Positions 56,213 through 64,000 of a stretch of 64,000 bases of DNA are shown here, piece after piece; positions within the stretch are counted from its first letter, which is position 1; each line of letters starts with the position of its first letter. Location: NCBI GenBank assembly GCA_016800925.1, contig JABCPU010000351.1:1-64000 (forward strand), read 5' to 3'. The notes below the pieces were generated by a model. It was not told the origin of the DNA and did not search any database. It saw only the letters and a program-made list of their open reading frames with translations. The DNA comes from Suillus spraguei. Lineage: Eukaryota > Basidiomycota > Agaricomycetes > Boletales > Suillaceae. Both the position numbers and the translations under genes were made by a program.

Positions 56213-57369
56213 GACAATTACGATACTGGCTCCAGAATGTTGAACTTGAGGTATTCAATAGTGTCAGGTCACTGTGTACTATAGGAGTTAAGTGTGTTCC
56301 AAAGCGACTCTGTTGATCAACCGAATAATAATGATTTGTCTGGTAAAGCGTGGTGGAGGTGAGAAAGATGAAGTTTGAGAATATGATAAGAGTGGATCGA
56401 TTGGTACTCATCCACTTAAGCTGACAATAATGATGCTGTACTGTACAAGGCACACTGTCACGGTACATATGCACGTCGGATGTACTCTTGATGTGCCTGT
56501 GGCAGCTGGTACGGCGCGCAAATGCCAGTGCAACTGTACATTGTGGGTATACCCGCAGGCTGAGCTGCACTTACTCGGGAACAGTACCGGATCTTCCCAT
56601 CGAAACTTCAAGCATGCTGCGTAATAACTTTGAAAACATAGTAAACAGTTTGGGGACAGCCATGACCTCATAATTGATCCGAGCAGGATCTGGTAGATGT
56701 GACACCTTGAACGAAATCGTAAGATAGGGCCTGAGCGCTAAGTAAGTGACTGACTATGTGGCCTAATGGGCATATAGACCAGCGAGTAGCTATTGTGATA
56801 GTTCGCTGAAAGTTGGTTGTAACTCAGACTCCAAACCAGCCACACAACCTAGTTTTTCCGACATAATTCCGACTTTTTGTTGGGCTCTAAGTACCAATAA
56901 TTCTGTAACATTAAGAAAAGAATAGAGACACAGCTTAACGTGAAGCCTGTGTTTGATTGACACTAAAATTTTCAATAGGGAGGTATTCGTATTCTTAGAA
57001 TTCGGTTACCACGCAATGAGAATAATAACTAAAGAATCTTGTTTGTTTGAGCTCTGTGGTTCCCGAGAAATACAGACGTATTCCACTGATTACGTAAGTG
57101 TAGCTGTGACTTCCAACAGCAACTAGTTACTACAACACCCTCCGCTCTTCCCTTCTCTGAGTTATCTGCTGTCACATCGCCTCCCATATCGTTGCCGCCC
57201 GAGGTCAAACTTGCCGACATGACCTCACTTGCAGTCATGATGGAGCTAGTGGATGGACAACATCACGACGGCCACAAAAGTGAAGGCTGCTAGTGAGTCC
57301 GCAAAGAAGAGGCAACCGATTATGAAGCCAATGCGAGTGTCACAAAGGATCGTTGCACAATATATTATC

Positions 57370-58091
57370 CTAATTTAGGGTATAGGCTGGTGGGGGTTCA
57401 TCATTCGCAACTTCCATATTCACAGCCAATGGACGCATTTCTATATTATCTGGAGGCGATGGACGCCCGACGAGTGTGGTATGTGGAGGGGTGTGTGCTG
57501 CTGGAGTGACACTAGTGGACGGTGTTTGAACAGTAGATGAATCAGCAGAGACTCGTGAAAACATCGAAGGAGGAGAGGGGAGAGAAAACCCCGGGGGCCC
57601 CAAGCGAGTTGAATTTGAGGAAAACGGGGGTAAACCGTGTGGGGTCTGGTTTGAATAGGTCGTTGATCGCGTGTGTGCAGAGTGTATCAGCAGAAATGGG
57701 TAAGATGGTTGAGGAAATGAGGGTGCTACAGTTACTCCTTGTCGGTTCAGCAAATTTGTCTGACCGGGGACAGACTGTAGGCTCCCAGGAGGGTATTGTG
57801 ATTGAGTGCTATTACGGAGTATTCTATTTGGGGTAGCACGTTGTCGGAGTCTTCTGTGGCGCTTGCAGAACTATTCCGAGAAATCGCACCTACCTCCGCC
57901 AACAGCAAAACCGATGCTAGTCGACGTGTGGGAGGTTGTAATCGCTGAAGTGCATTGAGTCGAATCCACCCTAAATTTTATCTGATACAAGACATGAAAG
58001 AAATTGTGGGAGTGACTCACGAGTACGTTGCGCAAGATGCATAAGCTTGAGAAGCAAAGAGAAAGGTTATAAAGAATGTCACAACATTCAT
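57370..58091 (-). pseudogene. duplicate of the PPxY membrane protein, membrane-helix exon damaged
   Basis: Exon 1 (58091-58021) encodes MNVVTFFITFLFASQAYA, a good signal peptide. Exon 2 (from 57970) encodes SVDSTQCTSAITTSHTSTS and the helix start IGFAVGG. After this the part coding VILLAFIGVIYRV in copy 1 has no counterpart: only GTAGGTGCG... then the basic juxtamembrane RLRQRATPNRILRN follows. The tail (57753-57370) is kept open and ends DEPPPAYTLN. It could be a pseudogene, or a secreted or otherwise spliced form. The tail reading frame with its PPAY end is conserved between copies. Confidence 0.5.
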
Positions 58092-58769
58092 GACACTAGC
58101 TCCAGGAGCCATCATATTGAGTTGGAGGTACTGTTGATCAACCGAATACCAACGATTTGTCCGAGGCGAGAAAGATGAAGTTTGAGGCATAGCTCAACTG
58201 GCACTCATCCACTTAAGTTGACAATGGATGTTGTACTGTGCAAGGCACACCGTGACTGTACATTTGCATGTCGGATGTACTCGGTCGAATTTTATCAGTG
58301 GATGTGCCTGTGGCAGCTGGTATGGCGCGCGGGTGCTAGTACAAGCGTACAACCGTAAATGGGCCCACCTCGCGGCAGTACTCTAGATGGAACAGCGCCG
58401 GATCTTCCAATCGAAATTTCGAGCGTGCTGTGCGATAACTTTGAAAACAAAGTAAACAGTGTGGATACATAGCTAGCGATCTCAGAATATCTTAGCAGGA
58501 TCTGCCAGTGGTAGATGCTGAATACCTTGAACCAAATCATAAGCTAGGACATGAGCAAGTGACTGGGTGGCCTAATGGGCATATAAGCAAGTGACTGGTT
58601 ATTATAATAGCTCGTTGAAAGTTGGTCGCAACTTGGAACTCCGTAAAATGAATTCACTAGCTATACTGAGCACTGACTCGGAGTGTCGGAGCGCCTATGG
58701 CATATGCTATCGTACTAGTGCTAATTAGTACCTCACTTCAACCTCAGTTGCACACCCTCCCCCAATCTA

Positions 58770-60740
<1,971 letters not shown>

Positions 60741-60995
60741 TCACTTCTGTCGACCACAAAGGCGGGCTCGACTTGTGCGCTCAAAACATTTCATTTACAA
60801 CGCCAACTTCTTGTCGATATCTGACCTTAAAGAGCATTACACGTATTCATCATGTTTACGATGGAGAAGATGAGGAGAAATAGAATGCATGGTGAAGTAT
60901 GTGAGCAATCGTAGAGGCATGTGAACATAGCATAAGTGCTATAGGGTGCATGACCAAGCAGGTCGGAATGAAATCGTGAATATACATGAACCATT

Positions 60996-61686
60996 TTACT
61001 CCTGAACAGCTGCCTCGTGCTCCACTGCAAGAATTGCTTGCCGCTTCTCTGCCAGCCTTTTGGCACGACGGTCGCGAGTTGCCTAAAAACGTCGGTACCA
61101 AATACAAACCTAGGGACATGAAAACCAACCTTGTTCTTGCCACGGCGAGCCTCCATCTGGTCGGTGAGAACCTTGGTACGGTTCTTCTCAGCCTTCGCTT
61201 TGTGAATGTATTCCATGAGGACGCGCTTGTTCTTGAAGACGTTACCCTTCGATTTTTGGTACAAGGAGTGGTATCTTATAAAACGCCGTCTACGTGAGAA
61301 CAGCATGTAGAAGGAACACAACACACTTACAGATGTTTGTCGATCTTGCCTGCTTCTCTGTACTTCCTCAACAATCGTCTCAGAACCCGCTGTCTCCGCA
61401 TCCATTGCACCTTGGTGGGGAGACGAGCCTCAGCAGTACCCTTTCTCTTACCCGGACCAGTGTGACGACCCTTGCGCTTAGCGGCCAGAAGGTCGCGAGT
61501 GCGGGCACGGGAGTGTATAACAGTGGGTTTTATTATGACACGGCCATCTTTGATGAGTTTCTTGACATGCGAGCGGGAGTTGGCATTCCCGATCTCAGCT
61601 TGCTCAGCAGGGTCGAGCCAGATTTTACGCTTGCCGACACCGGCGACGGCTGCGGCGAGTCGCTTTTGAGAACGAAGGTTGACCAT
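60996..61686 (-). CDS. RPL19: 60S ribosomal protein eL19
   Basis: Structural protein of the large cytosolic ribosomal subunit. Three exons: 61686-61331, 61274-61130, 61082-60996 (588 nt, 195 aa, the usual eL19 length). It begins [20 protein letters not shown], then [29 protein letters not shown], the basic [18 protein letters not shown] and [20 protein letters not shown], and ends [17 protein letters not shown]. Introns: 61275-61330 (acceptor AAG) and 61083-61129 (donor GTTGGT). A 5' UTR intron at 61695-61749 (GTGAGA...CTCAG) is likely. It is convergent with the MYST gene, 255 bp between stops. High conservation makes the call secure. Confidence 0.97.
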
Positions 61687-61694
61687 AGTGGCGT

Positions 61695-61749
61695 CTGAGT
61701 ACAAAGACAAATAAATTTGAGCAGAACTTGGACTGACAGCGTTTCTCAC
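61695..61749 (-). other. probable 5' UTR intron of eL19
   Basis: On the minus strand, AAG/GTGAGA...TACTCAG/ACGCCACTATGG ends 8 bases before the start codon. Leader introns are common in basidiomycete ribosomal protein genes. Confidence 0.55.
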
Positions 61750-61759
61750 CTTGATCTTG

Positions 61760-63328
61760 AGGATTGTCGATGAGGACAGCTGCAACTTAGATTTCACAAG
61801 GCTAGCCACAATATTACGTAATAAAGCCACTGAACCTTATTAAATCTAACTATACAGATTTACCGGATGTTACCGGGATGTTTCACTTGACCACAAAAAT
61901 TAGAGTACAATAGCAAAGCTTAAGAACTTTTCTTGGAGCAGCTGCTTATATGAGGTCGTGATAATCTAATAAGTGTTGGTTGGTAAACTCTCTGATCAGG
62001 GGATGAGTCGCTGATGCTCACAATGAATTTATGTGCTTCCGCAAGGAAGTGGAAGCTAGAATGATAATTAACGCTTGATTGCATATAGAACTTCGAAGCC
62101 ACTCGGCCTCACGGCGCAAGGTGTGACAATCTGGTTCAACGTTCACATGCACAGCCAGGGGTGGCATTTTCGCTCGCTCGCCATGGTGGAGGCATACTGC
62201 ATGGCGTTTATGTAAACAAAACAAGCCCACCGGGTAGTACACCCCCATCACACGAATACAGTTCACTTGGTTCCGGATGTGCTTTAGTCTACTGCCAGGC
62301 GCTCTACCCCACATCTGGAATACTGAATGATTGAATCGGCACCTTCGCTGCGCCGATACGGTCGTGTAATTATTTTCCCTCGGGGAGAATACAAACGACG
62401 TGTTCGTGCACTCAATGCCAGCCTGGCAAATTATGCATTCCTCACTCGACAGTTATTCGTACCTTCTGTGCGCAAACCTGAGCTCACTCTCTCGAAGATA
62501 GACCAGTCGAAGACATATAATAACTGTAACTGTTCTATATCCCATCGTTGTCATTCATCGGGTTCATAATGCAAAATCATGTTCGAAACACCAAATTCAT
62601 TCCAGTCATCGTAGCGCTCGACTGTCGGCCCTCACCGGCCCCCCGCTGAGATACAAATTTGGCGGAACCCGTGCAAACCAAATATACATTGACGAATACA
62701 TTAACACCTACGCCACTTGATTCATGAAATGCCTGAGAATAGGTGTCAAGCTGTTCATAATTGAGTTGGAGCTTTTCTGACCCTAATCTGCTGGTTTGCT
62801 TTGTGCAGAGCCTCAGGCTTGAGAGACTCGTAGATTTGCCGTATCCTGTCGCTTACTCAGCCATGCCACGGAACTGTGACCCAGCCCGAAGCGAACGAAC
62901 GTTCAAGTCTTCTCTTTTGTTCTAACGGCATCACCCATTTTTATCACATTCTGATTTTCGCCCTTTCAAACCTCTGTTGTCGCCGTTCTTAACGTTGATC
63001 TCGATCTTTTGCAGATAAAGGTCCCGGTTCAGGGCTTCAAAAGGCTCGCAGGGTTTAGTTGCTATTTCTCGCCTTGCTACACGCAGGTCACCTTCAACCG
63101 CTGGGTTCTTCCCGTTCGTCTCACGAAAGCATATTCATCATCATCATCAAACTTCTCTTATCTGTCTCAAGTCAGCATGCTGTCTCTGTAGGACACGACC
63201 TTACCACACCTTTCGTCCCATCTGCAATTGATCTTATAACGATTTGGCATTAGGTCAGCAACGGAGACTGGTCTCTGGCAACCCCACGTTGATCTCGCCA
63301 TTTTACAGCACTGTCCTCTTTCTCATCA
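61760..63328. other. intergenic region between divergent eL19 and kinase genes
   Basis: No convincing gene. An 80-codon plus frame (62327-62569) and a 98-codon minus frame (62314-62018) lack motifs. It should hold the promoters of both flanking genes. The CT-rich stretch about 62900-63320 is probably 5' UTR of the kinase gene. Confidence 0.5.
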
Positions 63329-64000
63329 ATGGTTTTTGACTCAGCAGACGCTGCTCAGAGTGAGGGTGAAGGGCCCGATAGCTCAGACAAGCCCCCGCTT
63401 GATGGCAGTGTTCTCCATACTTACCCCCATCCTAATTCTTTCGTCAACGGTACCACGTATCACTCGACTCCACATATGCAACCGCCCAAGGTAGTCACTG
63501 CTGTCATCGGCGGAGCCCCGCGCTCAGCAACGCCCTCTGCAACGGATTCACCATCAGAGAGTGAGAGCTGGAGTGCTCCTTCAACCCGTCCCCCAAGCCA
63601 GGCCGTAAGCAGGGCTCCTAGCCTGTCTGGCGGTGTGTCGGGCAACAAACTTGCCGTGCCACATACGTTAAAGACTCCTCAGAAGGGCAAACCTCTGCCG
63701 TCAGAGAAACCACCCTCAGTGCCTACCAGCCGGTCGAGGGCACCATCAAATGCTCACTCGGACGGTGGGCAGAAATTCACTCTCAAAGATCTCATCACCG
63801 CTTCTGCACCCAAACTCTCACGCAAGTCTTCCGCCCGTTCAACTAGTAGCAAGAAGTCAGATTCTGACGTGGAGCGGAAATCGGTTGGTGGTGAGAGCGC
63901 AGCCAGTCTTACGCAGAAGTACGGTGTTTGCCAAAAGGTTGCTATTGGCAAGGGAGCCACTTCTGTCGTCCGCCTTGCCCATAAATGGGATAGAAGTGAA
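63329..64000 (+). CDS. HAL/NPR1-family Ser/Thr protein kinase, N-terminal part
   Basis: The frame is open from ATG 63329 to the window end (224 codons), so the gene is truncated by the window edge. It begins MVFDSADAAQSEGEG; a ~195-residue Ser/Pro-rich disordered region follows (many phosphorylatable SPS/SRAPS segments). The kinase domain starts at YGVCQKVAIGKGATSVVRLAH, the glycine-rich loop as found in fungal Hal5/Sat4/Npr1-type kinases (usual form KYGVCEKVAIGKGATAVVRLAHKWDR). These kinases regulate nutrient and ion transporters at the plasma membrane. The catalytic Lys, HRD and DFG lie beyond the window. Confidence is high for kinase, moderate for subfamily. Confidence 0.8.
   Translation, partial: MVFDSADAAQSEGEGPDSSDKPPLDGSVLHTYPHPNSFVNGTTYHSTPHMQPPKVVTAVIGGAPRSATPSATDSPSESESWSAPSTRPPSQAVSRAPSLSGGVSGNKLAVPHTLKTPQKGKPLPSEKPPSVPTSRSRAPSNAHSDGGQKFTLKDLITASAPKLSRKSSARSTSSKKSDSDVERKSVGGESAASLTQKYGVCQKVAIGKGATSVVRLAHKWDRSE

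Larger units (their letters stand above)
55230..58640. repeat. tandem segmental duplication (~1.6 kb x2)
   Basis: 55230-56800 and 56950-58640 are colinear: matching blocks include GATTGACACT(G/A)AAATTTT, GTGGATGGACAACATCACGA, GGAGGCGATGGACRYCCGAC and GCAAGATGCATA(G/A)(A/G)CTTGAGAAG. Divergence is clear, so the duplication is not very recent. Confidence 0.8.

Noticed and set aside
61327..61698. 134-codon plus-strand frame opposite eL19
   Set aside because: Antisense of a conserved ribosomal protein exon.
62280..62320. tRNA-like sequence on the minus strand (GGGTAGAGCGCC, GGTTCC nearby)
   Set aside because: No cloverleaf with a plausible anticodon stem and TpsiC arm could be drawn.

Overview
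The window looks like nuclear DNA of a filamentous basidiomycete, most likely an Agaricomycete. The intact genes are eukaryotic, with GT-AG introns of 45-60 bp. The transposon set (Ty1/copia, Ty3/gypsy chromovirus, Tc1/mariner, Plavaka-like DNA element) and the broken members of expanded protein families (WD40, Spt5-like, Cys-cluster/coiled-coil) also fit. Species cannot be decided from the sequence alone.

Layout. About 1-55 kb is a repeat-rich, gene-poor zone. It starts with a broken Cys-cluster gene (15-971). Next comes a complete, young copia retrotransposon (1426-6684) sitting inside an ~85-bp minisatellite. Solo LTRs of several families follow; here they are named A (copia), B, C, E and F, plus a dispersed repeat D. 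At 13952-15549 is a fold-back Tc1/mariner element. At 16.2-20.1 kb is a Plavaka-like transposase relic split by an LTR. At 20.4-29.3 kb is a gypsy gag/protease relic exploded by at least four insertions, one carrying a second and third insertion inside it and another partly inverted. At 29.4-39 kb are broken lineage-specific genes cut by LTRs. At 39.2-43.8 kb is a dead chromovirus. At 44-50.7 kb are WD40 and Spt5-like pseudogenes. At 51.7-54.8 kb are E-type LTRs, a MITE-like palindrome and a second copia-type LTR.

From about 55 kb the sequence becomes ordinary euchromatin. It holds a tandemly duplicated gene for a small type I membrane protein with a PPxY tail (55507-56212 and 57370-58091, minus strand). 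A nine-exon MYST histone acetyltransferase (58770-60740, plus) follows, then ribosomal protein eL19 (60996-61686, minus, convergent with the MYST gene) and the start of a HAL/NPR1-type protein kinase (63329 to the window end).

Target-site duplications (TSDs) were read by eye for eleven insertions. They give a relative history: the gypsy, Plavaka and broken host genes are old, C/F/B LTRs came next, and copia A LTRs are the latest. The two LTRs of the full copia differ only by one 9-bp repeat unit as far as I can see, so it is the best candidate for a recently active element. Family names for the decayed genes rest on remembered motif patterns, not database searches.
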